Part shown: piece after piece, positions 13,757 through 19,601 of the stretch | Layout of the letters: every line of letters starts with the position of its first letter | How positions within the stretch are numbered: position 1 is the first letter of the stretch | Assembly: GCA_964580585.1 (NCBI GenBank) | Contig: CAZOKZ010000079.1 | Location: 1 to 19,601 of the forward strand | DNA length: 19,601 nucleotides | Direction of reading: 5' to 3' | Source: CAZOKZ01 sp964580585 | GTDB taxonomy: Bacteria; Sumerlaeota; Sumerlaeia; SLMS01; JAHLLQ01 | The notes under the pieces: model-generated | What the model was told of the DNA's origin: nothing | What the model saw: the letters and a program-made list of their open reading frames with translations, nothing else | Database searches by the model: none | Program-made: the position numbers and the translations under genes

Positions 13757-14419
13757 CGAATTGCTTCCCGCCATGGACGGCTTTTTCACCGGGTAGAACT
13801 CGATTTCGCCCAACGCGTCGGTCACCGTGATCCGGGCCGTGCGGGCGCGTTCGGCTTCGATAATTTGCTGGATGTGTTCGATCGTGCGCTCCAGACGCTC
13901 ATTGACCAGCACGTAATCGTACAATTGCGCGTAGCGGATTTCGTTGCGAGCGTTTTCCAGGCGCAGCCGGATGGCGCGCTCTTCGTCCAGTCCGCGCGAA
14001 CGCAGGCGTTTTTCCAGCGTCGCGATGCTCGGCGGCAGGATGAAGATCAACACCGTTTCCGGACGCTCGTCCTTCATTTTCAGACTGCCCTGGACGTCGA
14101 TATCCAGGATCACGTCGTGACCGGCTTCCAGTTTGGCGTCCACTTCGGACTTCAGCGTGCCGTAATAATTCCCATGCACCGATGCGTATTCGATAAACGC
14201 GTCGGCAGCGGTCAGACGTTTGAATTCTTCGAGTGTCTTGAAATGATAATGCTCGCCATCGACTTCGCCTTCGCGCGGGTCGCGCGTCGTGGCGGAAATC
14301 GAGTACGAAAGCGACGGATCGGCTTTGAGGATTTCCTTCAAAACCGTCGATTTGCCCCCCCCGGAAGGGGCGGAAATCAGGAATAAAATCCCCGAGCGGT
14401 GAAGTTGGAATTCGATCAT
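13754..14419 (-). CDS. gmk: Guanylate kinase
   Basis: The 221-residue enzyme phosphorylates GMP to GDP with ATP, an essential step in guanine nucleotide supply. The P-loop is SAPSGGGKST (16-25), followed by the GMP-binding segment SISATTRDPREGEVDGEHYHF (starting about residue 38, with the typical TTR-PR-GE-DG-HY/F pattern), then FIEYASVHGNYYGT and the DVILDIDVQGSLK strand. The late R-x-R-L and NE motifs of the lid and base-binding regions are present. Length is normal. The ATG at 14419 was chosen because the family start lies just before the P-loop; the frame extends to 14488 but the added residues do not resemble the family. No strong ribosome site is visible at that ATG. The usual neighbours rpoZ and yicC are absent; the gene seems monocistronic, with its own terminator. 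Confidence 0.97.
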   Translation of the reverse strand: MIEFQLHRSGILFLISAPSGGGKSTVLKEILKADPSLSYSISATTRDPREGEVDGEHYHFKTLEEFKRLTAADAFIEYASVHGNYYGTLKSEVDAKLEAGHDVILDIDVQGSLKMKDERPETVLIFILPPSIATLEKRLRSRGLDEERAIRLRLENARNEIRYAQLYDYVLVNERLERTIEHIQQIIEAERARTARITVTDALGEIEFYPVKKPSMAGSNS

Positions 14420-14524
14420 TGGAGTGAGCCGCCTTTGGAGGTATCGTTCCCCCGAACACGTTAATGGTGGGAGCAAGATGCCTGCCATGTCAAGTCGGGC
14501 TGCGGAAAATCTGAGGAAAATTGC

Positions 14525-14557
14525 GGCCCGCGTCCCGATGCACTCGAAACGCGGGCC
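14525..14557 (-). terminator. Hairpin terminator after the AraC/GyrI gene
   Basis: GGCCCGCGT (14525-14533) pairs perfectly with ACGCGGGCC (14549-14557) around a 15-base loop. On the minus strand the stem is followed by GCAATTTTCC, a short T-run 4 bases away. It ends the regulator gene whose stop is at 14577. Confidence 0.65.
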
Positions 14558-14576
14558 ATTTCCTCTTATTTTTGCC

Positions 14577-15470
14577 TTACGACTTCAAATTCACCAGCAC
14601 GTCCATCACCCATTCTTCGGGATCGGCGCCGCTTTCCGGACCGACGCGCGGGAATTCCAGGCACGGCTCGTCGCCGAGGTCCCGCCCGCTCCGAGGCGCC
14701 CATTGACCGCAGATTTCCGCGTAAGTTTCGCCCAGACGCTCGAACGGACCCCGATGGACAGCCTTTGCGTACTCGCCAGCCGGGATGGTTTTGAGCTCCA
14801 CGCCTTGCTCCCGGTCGTCCGCCGCGAGCCGAAAATCCTCACCCACCACAACGCCGGCATCATATCGAACATAATCATGCGACACCCCCAGGAATGTTGC
14901 GTCCGGTGTTTCCAGGCCGCGTTCGCGAGCCCAGCGTCTCATTTTTTCCACCGTCGGTCCACAATCGGGACTCGGACCGGTATGGCGCATGAACGCCATG
15001 CGCATCGGGGGCAGCTTTTCAATCGTGATTTCCATCGTTGAACCTCCAGAGTTTACAGGAATGAAATCCTCCGGCAAGCTCTCGGGATGAAAATGCAGCA
15101 CGGTGGGGACCGGACGCGGACCGGCGGGGTGGGGATTTGCGCGGTAAGCGGCGGGCGCCTCGCCGAACCACGCATGAAACGCGCGCGTGAACGCCTCGTG
15201 CGTTTCGAATCCCGCGTCGAAAGCCACCACCGTCACCGACGTGGCCGTCGCGCGAAGCTGGTACGCGGCGCGTTCCAGACGAATCCGCCGGATGTAAACG
15301 CCCGGCGCCTCGCCCGTCATGCCGCGAAAAATCCGGTGGAAATGATGGGCGGAAAAATGCGCCGCGCGCGCAACGCTCACCCAGTCGATTTCCTCGCCGA
15401 GATTTTGGTGAATCAAGCGCACCGCCCGCAGCACCCGGCCCTTGTAATCCTCAAACGTGACTGTTTTCAT
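14577..15470 (-). CDS. AraC-family regulator with C-terminal GyrI-like domain
   Basis: The 297-residue protein begins with an AraC/XylS-type double helix-turn-helix domain (about residues 8-112). The motifs are VSVARAAHFSAHHFHRIFRGMTGEAPGVYIRR and, for the second helix pair, SVTVVAFDAGFETHEAFTRAFHAWFGEAPAAYR. A Pro-rich linker (about 113-143) leads to a GyrI/effector-binding-like domain (about 146-297) with EITIEKLPPMRMAFMRHTGP and the typical late IPAGEYAKAVHRGPFERLGETY. This order matches Rob-like regulators and relatives that sense small lipophilic or cationic compounds through the GyrI domain. The ligand and targets here are unknown. The ATG at 15470 has GGGAG about 9 bases upstream; the frame extends to 15629 but the added sequence does not look like protein. 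The gene is divergent from the GYF_2 gene with a 181-base gap. Confidence 0.93.
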   Translation of the reverse strand: MKTVTFEDYKGRVLRAVRLIHQNLGEEIDWVSVARAAHFSAHHFHRIFRGMTGEAPGVYIRRIRLERAAYQLRATATSVTVVAFDAGFETHEAFTRAFHAWFGEAPAAYRANPHPAGPRPVPTVLHFHPESLPEDFIPVNSGGSTMEITIEKLPPMRMAFMRHTGPSPDCGPTVEKMRRWARERGLETPDATFLGVSHDYVRYDAGVVVGEDFRLAADDREQGVELKTIPAGEYAKAVHRGPFERLGETYAEICGQWAPRSGRDLGDEPCLEFPRVGPESGADPEEWVMDVLVNLKS

Positions 15471-15651
15471 CGCTCGAACTCCCGAAGTGATGCGAGGAGG
15501 CTGCCACAGATGGTTTTCGTTTGCTTGATCCTGATTGCTCAATTTGCGGAAAAAATGAAGAGAGGGGCGATGGGAAAGTGGGGGGATGGGGCTTGCGGAT
15601 GAATGAGAGATGTGCAACTTGTCACTCAAACAAATTTGCAGGAGGTTTCTG

Positions 15652-16077
15652 ATGGGCCCTCTCTATCAAATTAATCAAGATGGACAACAATTTGGGCCTT
15701 ACTCGCCAGATCAACTTCGACAATACTTTCGGGAAGGAAGGATTCAGCAAACAGCAATGGTTTGGACTGAGGGAATGCCCCATTGGCTTCCGTTGAATCA
15801 GGCTTTTCCTGATTTGACAACCACGCCGAAAGCGCCTCCACCTCCCGTACAGCCTCGCAGTTCGAAACCAGTTCGCGTTCAAACAATTGAGAAAACGGGA
15901 AAGACTTGGAAACGCCTTAAGCTTTGGAGTGTGTTTGGTTTCTGGGGGTTATTGATCGTTACTTTCTCAAGCTTGGATACTCCTGATAGCACCAGTACCA
16001 TTAGCGCTTTGGGAGCGGTGCTTTGCCTTGGTCTCTATATTTATGCACGAATAGGCGCTTGGTGGAATCACGGTTAA
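15652..16077 (+). CDS. GYF_2 (DUF4339) domain membrane protein
   Basis: The 141-residue product starts MGPLYQINQDGQQFGPYS and has an N-terminal GYF_2-type domain (about residues 4-54) with the pattern G-x-x-x-GP-x-x-x-x-x-L and TAMVWTEGMPHWLPL. A Pro-rich stretch (KAPPPPVQP) and a basic linker (about 60-93) follow. Two hydrophobic segments (about 94-110 and 118-134) should anchor it in the membrane with the GYF_2 domain at the N-terminal side. GYF-type domains bind proline-rich peptides, so an adaptor role is plausible, but none is proven. AGGAGG 6 bases upstream gives a firm start. The gene is AT-rich relative to its left neighbours, and its stop lies 45 bases before the HEPN-type gene, so the two are probably co-transcribed. 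Confidence 0.82.
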   Translation: MGPLYQINQDGQQFGPYSPDQLRQYFREGRIQQTAMVWTEGMPHWLPLNQAFPDLTTTPKAPPPPVQPRSSKPVRVQTIEKTGKTWKRLKLWSVFGFWGLLIVTFSSLDTPDSTSTISALGAVLCLGLYIYARIGAWWNHG

Positions 16078-16122
16078 ATGCAGAGTTTGGACGAAAAATT
16101 ATGTTACTTAGGAGCATGAAAA

Positions 16123-16812
16123 ATGGCTAAGAGAAGTCCTTTGCGTCGATTATTATCCGCAAAACCTAGTATGCTTCATTATGTTGAGTCATTGCATGAG
16201 TGGCGATTTGATCAACTTGAAGAGTTTGTTCAGAGAACGAAGGAAAATCGTGAAAAAGAATGGGAAAATTACTGCAACGAATTCGATGAGATCACGAAGG
16301 GAATGGATGACGAAGAAAAGGAATACTATGTCGATGCAATATATGATGATCTTTCACAAGAGAGAGACATTCTACCACGTCTTTCAAACTATTCCATTCT
16401 ATTGCTTGTCTATTCATTTATAGAGCACGAGTTGGGACGCATTGCAAATGCCCTTTATCGCGATGGAAAAATCCGTATCAAGAAACCAACAAAGCAAGGT
16501 CACGAATCAATTCTAGGATATCACTATCGTTGTATTTGTAAAAGCAGTAAGTTCAAGATATCTCAGATCAAAAAACACTATCAATACATCGAAAATCTAC
16601 GTCCAATTCGAAATTGTGTAGCACATAATGACGGGAATGGTAGTAAGATAAAAAGCAAAGACAAATCAAAGTTGGCCAAACCACCTTACGAGATAGATTT
16701 TCCTCAGTTAGGTCAGGTTGGTATACCTACCAAGACTATCGAACAAATGTTGGATCATGCCCGAAAATTAGCTGATGGAATCTATTCACAGTTCTTGAAA
16801 CGTCGAAGGTGA
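16123..16812 (+). CDS. HEPN-like domain protein, possible RNase
   Basis: The 229-residue product is mostly helical and charged. Its clearest motif is LRPIRNCVAHNDGN (159-172), where R163 and H168 give the R-x4-H signature, preceded by a hydrophobic helix (SILLLVYSFIEHELGRIANAL, starting at residue 91) and followed by a C-terminal helix (from about residue 205). R-x4-6-H with Asn after the Arg is the catalytic signature of HEPN RNases, found in toxins, abortive-infection proteins and Cas effectors, but catalytically silent HEPN-like folds also exist. A basic RKKP-like region and a Lys-rich tail are present. GGAG lies 8 bases before the ATG at 16123. It follows the GYF_2 membrane gene by 45 bases and shares its low GC content. 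No antitoxin-like small gene is adjacent. Family assignment rests on the motif and helix layout. Confidence 0.7.
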   Translation: MAKRSPLRRLLSAKPSMLHYVESLHEWRFDQLEEFVQRTKENREKEWENYCNEFDEITKGMDDEEKEYYVDAIYDDLSQERDILPRLSNYSILLLVYSFIEHELGRIANALYRDGKIRIKKPTKQGHESILGYHYRCICKSSKFKISQIKKHYQYIENLRPIRNCVAHNDGNGSKIKSKDKSKLAKPPYEIDFPQLGQVGIPTKTIEQMLDHARKLADGIYSQFLKRRR

Positions 16813-16872
16813 CATTCTGTTCAAAATGAACCCGACCATGCCACGTTTCGGCTTGTTTGTTTACGAAATAAT

Positions 16873-18186
16873 TCACACCAACGCCAGCAACCCTGCCCCC
16901 GCGACGATCCCTAATATAAAACCTAAAATCTGAATCCACGCGAGTTCATGCCGACCGATTTCGTCGACCATGCGTTCGATAGCGGCCGGGTCCATGGCGA
17001 GCACTTGCCGCTCGACGATTTCCGCAATCGGAAACGCTTCGACCAGCCGCCGCTGGAGATTCTCCAATCGCTCGCGCACGGGGGGACGGAGCTGTCCGCT
17101 CTCCGGCTCGAACAACGCGTCCGGCACGCGGTGCGCCAGGTCATCAATCGCGTGCTCGACCAGCCGCCACGTTTGCGGCGCATCGGCGGCTTCGCGCAAC
17201 CGGTCGGCCAGCAGAACGATGCCGTCTGCTTCGAACCAATCGAGCACGTGATCGACCACTTGCCGCCTCAGGTTTGCTACCATGTCGGCGGTTTGCGGAT
17301 CGTACAGGCGCTCCATGATCGACCCGGCGGCTTCGAGCAGGATTTCGGCGAATTCGTTCGTCGCGTCCTCGCTGCGCAGCACTTCCTGGAGCGAGTCGCG
17401 CACGTCGTTCCAATCGATCATGAACTGCTCGGCGAAAAACCCCTTCACCGGGTGGCGTTCGCGGTATTGGTGGAACTGTTCTTCGACGACGGCCATGATG
17501 CGTTTCAGCGCGCCTTCGCTCGACGTTTGGTCGGCGATCCACCGGGCCAGAATGCGGCGCATTTTCTGGTTCGCGGCGAACGCGTACACGCCCTGGCGCA
17601 ACCACCCGAGCATTTTTTCGGACGTGATTTGCTCGTCGATGGCTTGTTCGAGCCATTGGCGCAGGCGCGGGCGAAGCTGGTGCACGACTTCGCCGCCATG
17701 TTGCCGAATGCCGTCGGTGATGATCGTGGCGAGCAGCTCGCGCGCGGCGGGTTCGGCCAGCATGGCTTCGAGTTCGTCGCGCAACGCTTCGCCGAGTGGC
17801 ACGCGCAGGCGTTCGTCGTTCAGACCTTCGACGATGGCGTCGGGGTTGAGAAGACGCCGGGCGGCGACTTCGCCGAGCGCGTGGGCAAAGCGTTGTTGTT
17901 CGCGCGGGAGCAGGCCCTGGTTCCAAACGACGAGCCACGGCACGCGCCGCCGGGGGCGAAAGAGCATCTTGATCGCCAGCCAATTGGTGCCGAAGCCAAT
18001 GCCGCCGCTGACGAGGATGATAATCGCCGCGCGAAGGAAAGGGCTCGGCGGCGCCACGGTGGCGGAAAACGCGCGAGCCCCTGCGACCCAGAGCATGCCC
18101 GCCGCACCGATCAGCGTCAGCACGCCGCAAGCGCGCAGCAGCCAGAGGAGCAGAGTGGACGTTCGATCGGAGCGCAGGGCAGGCAT
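16873..18186 (-). CDS. DUF445 family membrane protein
   Basis: The 437-residue protein has two N-terminal membrane segments (about residues 12-37 and 52-74) and one at the very C-terminus (about 418-437), with a long helical, charged middle region of about 340 residues. The GGIGFGTNWLAIKMLFRP stretch (61-78), spanning the end of the second segment, and the closing IERMVDEIGRHELAWIQILGF motif are hallmarks of DUF445 (YheB-like) proteins, whose function is unknown. The ATG at 18186 is preferred; the frame continues to 18237, but that extension is translated from a purine-rich repeat and is not protein-like. No strong ribosome site is seen, although GAG lies about 10 bases upstream. It follows the PP2C gene on the same strand after about 300 bases containing an inverted repeat, so it may have its own promoter. 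Confidence 0.88.
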   Translation of the reverse strand: MPALRSDRTSTLLLWLLRACGVLTLIGAAGMLWVAGARAFSATVAPPSPFLRAAIIILVSGGIGFGTNWLAIKMLFRPRRRVPWLVVWNQGLLPREQQRFAHALGEVAARRLLNPDAIVEGLNDERLRVPLGEALRDELEAMLAEPAARELLATIITDGIRQHGGEVVHQLRPRLRQWLEQAIDEQITSEKMLGWLRQGVYAFAANQKMRRILARWIADQTSSEGALKRIMAVVEEQFHQYRERHPVKGFFAEQFMIDWNDVRDSLQEVLRSEDATNEFAEILLEAAGSIMERLYDPQTADMVANLRRQVVDHVLDWFEADGIVLLADRLREAADAPQTWRLVEHAIDDLAHRVPDALFEPESGQLRPPVRERLENLQRRLVEAFPIAEIVERQVLAMDPAAIERMVDEIGRHELAWIQILGFILGIVAGAGLLALV

Positions 18187-18214
18187 CACAGAAGCTCTGT
18201 GGATCGTTTTTTTT

Positions 18215-18249
18215 ACCACAAAGGCACGAAGGCACAAAGATACACAAAG
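18215..18249 (+). repeat. Purine-rich repeat, left arm of inverted pair
   Basis: This begins ACCACAAAGGCACGAAGG on the plus strand. Its first 25 bases (18215-18239) are an exact reverse complement of 18374-18398, and the next 10 bases match the rest of that copy with 2 mismatches. The same consensus in a G-rich form is at 305-333. Confidence 0.85.
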
Positions 18250-18363
18250 TTTAAATCGCGAAGAGATGCAAAGACACGGATATTATTTGAACCATGGAAT
18301 GATGGATTCGATATCTAGTTATTTACCCCACTGATTAGCAACAGCATGCCTTTGAAAGTTTTT

Positions 18364-18398
18364 CTTTGTGTTGCTTTGTGCCTTCGTGCCTTTGTGGT
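18364..18398 (-). repeat. Purine-rich repeat, right arm of inverted pair
   Basis: Reverse-complement partner of 18215-18249, with 33 of 35 positions identical. It lies 88 bases downstream of the PP2C stop and reads in that gene's sense direction. A transcript running through both arms could form a stem of up to 35 bp around a 114-base loop. Confidence 0.85.
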
Positions 18399-18485
18399 GA
18401 AGCTTTAAATTATTAAAATACACTCTGCACGATTGGGGAATCCGACGCGAGTGAAACCCTACATGTTGGGGAAAGAGTTTCTAGC

Positions 18486-19337
18486 TTACGTTGCCGAGGC
18501 GTTTTCCGGGTTCTGGATGCCGGGCATGGGCTCGGGCTCGGTGGGCGCTTCGCTGATCGACGGCAGGAAACGTACGAGAATCACCGAAATGTTGTCCAGT
18601 CCGCCGTTGCGATTGGCGCCTTTGATCAGCGCCTGGATGCTGCTCTCCAGGTCGGGGGTCTCGATCAGGATGTCCTCGATTTCGTCGTCATCGAGCATCC
18701 CGGACAGGCCGTCCGAGCACAGCATGAACACGTCGCCGGGCAGGACTTCGATGGATTGCACGTCCACCTCGACGTCGAGCTTGTTGCCGAGGGCGCGCGT
18801 GATGACGTTTTTCCATCGGTGGTTTTTGGCTTCTTCCGGCGTGATGATGTTCTTCTGAAGCTGTTCGCTGACCCAGGAGTGATCCATGGTGAGCTGGGTC
18901 ATTTTCCCATCGCGCAAGCAATAGCAGCGCGAGTCGCCCACGTGGGCCACCGAGATGACGTTTTCGCCCGGCGAGCGCAGCAGCGCCACGAGCGTCGTCC
19001 CCATGCCGGCGTATTCCTGGTGTTCGAGCGACAGGTTGCACACATCGCGGTTTGCCAGCTTGACGGCGGTCACGATGCGGTTTTCCTGCTCGGTCAAATC
19101 GGGTTCGTGGGCAAACGGCCACGTGACGTCGTCGTCCTGGCACCGGCGCAGGAAATCCACAATGGATTCGATGGCCTGGCGGCTGGCGACTTCGCCCGCG
19201 TTGTGGCCTCCCATGCCATCGGCGACGATAAAAAGGCCAATATCCGAGACAACCGACAGGCTGTCTTCGTTGTGTCCACGTTTGAGGCCCCGATCGCTCA
19301 GGCCCGCTGATTGAATGACGAGTTCGTCCGGTTTCAT
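18486..19337 (-). CDS. PP2C family Ser/Thr protein phosphatase
   Basis: The 283-residue protein is a bacterial PP2C (PPM) phosphatase of the Stp1/PrpC type, which removes phosphate from Ser/Thr residues using two metal ions. The motifs occur in order: LSDRGLKRGHNEDS (13-26, E24 and D25), VADGMGGHNAGEVAS (38-52, D40), GMGTTLVALL (111-120), VAHVGDSRCYCLRDG (130-144, D135), VITRALG (178-184), LCSDGLSGML (206-215, D209) and LDNISVILV (257-265, D258). All expected metal and phosphate ligands appear intact. There is no signal peptide; a Pro/Glu-rich tail (about 270-283) follows the domain. It usually works opposite a Hanks-type Ser/Thr kinase, which is not in the window. The ATG at 19337 fits the family start, though no strong ribosome site is visible. 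Confidence 0.95.
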   Translation of the reverse strand: MKPDELVIQSAGLSDRGLKRGHNEDSLSVVSDIGLFIVADGMGGHNAGEVASRQAIESIVDFLRRCQDDDVTWPFAHEPDLTEQENRIVTAVKLANRDVCNLSLEHQEYAGMGTTLVALLRSPGENVISVAHVGDSRCYCLRDGKMTQLTMDHSWVSEQLQKNIITPEEAKNHRWKNVITRALGNKLDVEVDVQSIEVLPGDVFMLCSDGLSGMLDDDEIEDILIETPDLESSIQALIKGANRNGGLDNISVILVRFLPSISEAPTEPEPMPGIQNPENASAT

Positions 19338-19377
19338 GCGTTATAGTCTGCCGAAAATCTGATAATTTCGGAGAAAT

Positions 19378-19398
19378 CGGAACGTTTTTACCGTTCCG
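19378..19398. terminator. Small hairpin upstream of the PP2C gene
   Basis: CGGAACG (19378-19384) pairs perfectly with CGTTCCG (19392-19398) around a 7-base loop. On the minus strand it is followed by ATTTCTCC. It may end a minus-strand gene entering from the right edge or lie in the PP2C leader. Confidence 0.35.
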
Positions 19399-19501
19399 CC
19401 CCAGGTGATTTCTCCCCCGTGAATTCCAGGAAACGCAATTCGTTCAAGGCGCGCAAGACAAACTTGTCGCATGCGCCAACGATTCGCGGCCGTGCCCGGA
19501 T

Positions 19502-19525
19502 ATCGCGCACTCCCGTGCGCACGAT
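19502..19525 (-). terminator. GC-rich hairpin near the right edge
   Basis: ATCGCGCAC (19502-19510) and GTGCGC-CGAT (19515-19525, with one bulged base) form a stem of about 10 bp with a TCCC loop. It lies 4 bases past a TAG (19532-19530) in one minus-strand frame and could be its terminator, but it lacks a T-run. Confidence 0.35.
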
Positions 19526-19529
19526 AGGA

Positions 19530-19601
19530 CTATTTAGTCGGATTGAAAGTCTTTGCGTCAACCGGGAAGCCGCCGGTTTGGTAGGACTTTCTCTTAAAGT
19601 T
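19530..19601 (-). CDS. Possible C-terminal end of a gene entering from the right edge
   Basis: The minus-strand frame from the right edge reads NFKRKSYQTGGFPVDAKTF and four more residues, then TAG at 19532-19530. The peptide looks protein-like and is followed by a GC-rich hairpin. A second minus-strand frame (19600 to the TAA at 19388) is also open for 70 codons and cannot be excluded. Only the sequence beyond the edge can decide; no family can be named. Confidence 0.3.
   Translation of the reverse strand, partial: NFKRKSYQTGGFPVDAKTFNPTK

Larger units (their letters stand above)
18187..18485. other. Intergenic region with long inverted repeat between PP2C and DUF445 genes
   Basis: The 299 bases hold no gene. 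They contain two inverted copies of a purine-rich repeat (listed separately) enclosing 114 bases of mostly AT-rich sequence, plus a degenerate third unit at 18257-18279. The DUF445 promoter should lie here, but I could not define it. Confidence 0.5.

Noticed and set aside
18187..18237. N-terminal extension of the DUF445 protein
   Set aside because: The added residues are translated from the purine-rich repeat and its flank; the ATG at 18186 fits the family better.
16948..18318. Long plus-strand open frame (456 codons) opposite the DUF445 gene
   Set aside because: The minus strand has clear DUF445 motifs and membrane segments; the plus-strand frame continues through the intergenic repeat, as expected of a chance frame in GC-rich codons.

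Overview
The window is chromosomal DNA from a bacterium with a moderately GC-rich core. No rRNA, tRNA, CRISPR array or recognisable insertion sequence was seen. Housekeeping genes (infB for initiation factor 2, gmk for guanylate kinase) lie among signalling and stress genes: a Crp/Fnr-type regulator, an AraC/GyrI-type regulator, a response regulator fused to a SpoIIE/RsbU-type phosphatase, a STAS anti-anti-sigma factor, a PP2C phosphatase and a Tat-exported Fe/Mn superoxide dismutase. infB and gmk both stand alone, infB without nusA or rbfA. Together with the partner-switching genes, the dispersed purine-rich intergenic repeats and the Tat and lipoprotein export signals, this suggests an environmental, probably diderm, deep-branching lineage (PVC-like or a candidate phylum such as Sumerlaeota). 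That placement is a weak inference; no marker in the window fixes the phylum.

Layout from left to right. A partial membrane protein (minus) runs off the left edge, followed by a SelW-like thioredoxin-fold protein (minus). A two-gene ABC transporter (plus) comes next; its ATPase is GC-rich and its permease strikingly AT-rich. A degenerate dual-specificity phosphatase (minus) is divergent from a Crp/Fnr regulator (plus), which converges on a lipoprotein gene (minus). A 641-bp structured leader precedes infB (plus). A perfect 12-bp bidirectional terminator separates infB from a minus-strand group: STAS protein, response-regulator phosphatase and a class I methyltransferase. Superoxide dismutase (plus) converges on an HNH nuclease (minus), then gmk and an AraC/GyrI regulator (both minus). 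A plus-strand AT-rich pair follows (GYF_2 membrane protein and HEPN-domain protein), then a DUF445 membrane protein and a PP2C phosphatase (both minus). The right edge may hold the tail of one more minus-strand gene.

Several AT-rich genes (permease, methyltransferase, HNH nuclease, GYF_2/HEPN pair) sit in the GC-rich backbone as single-gene or two-gene islands, which suggests piecemeal acquisition. The islands most likely to repay study are the GYF_2 plus HEPN pair, which resembles a small membrane-coupled RNase or toxin module, and the HNH gene, which is bracketed by 18-bp inverted copies of a GGATGAA/GGATAAA repeat.

The STAS protein and the SpoIIE-type phosphatase probably belong to one partner-switching circuit that controls a sigma factor or another output; the kinase is not in the window. 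The PP2C protein points to Ser/Thr phosphorylation as well. Two proteins look like signalling enzymes that have lost key residues: the dual-specificity phosphatase lacks both the catalytic Cys and the Arg, and the SpoIIE-type phosphatase has Asn in place of a usual metal-binding Asp.
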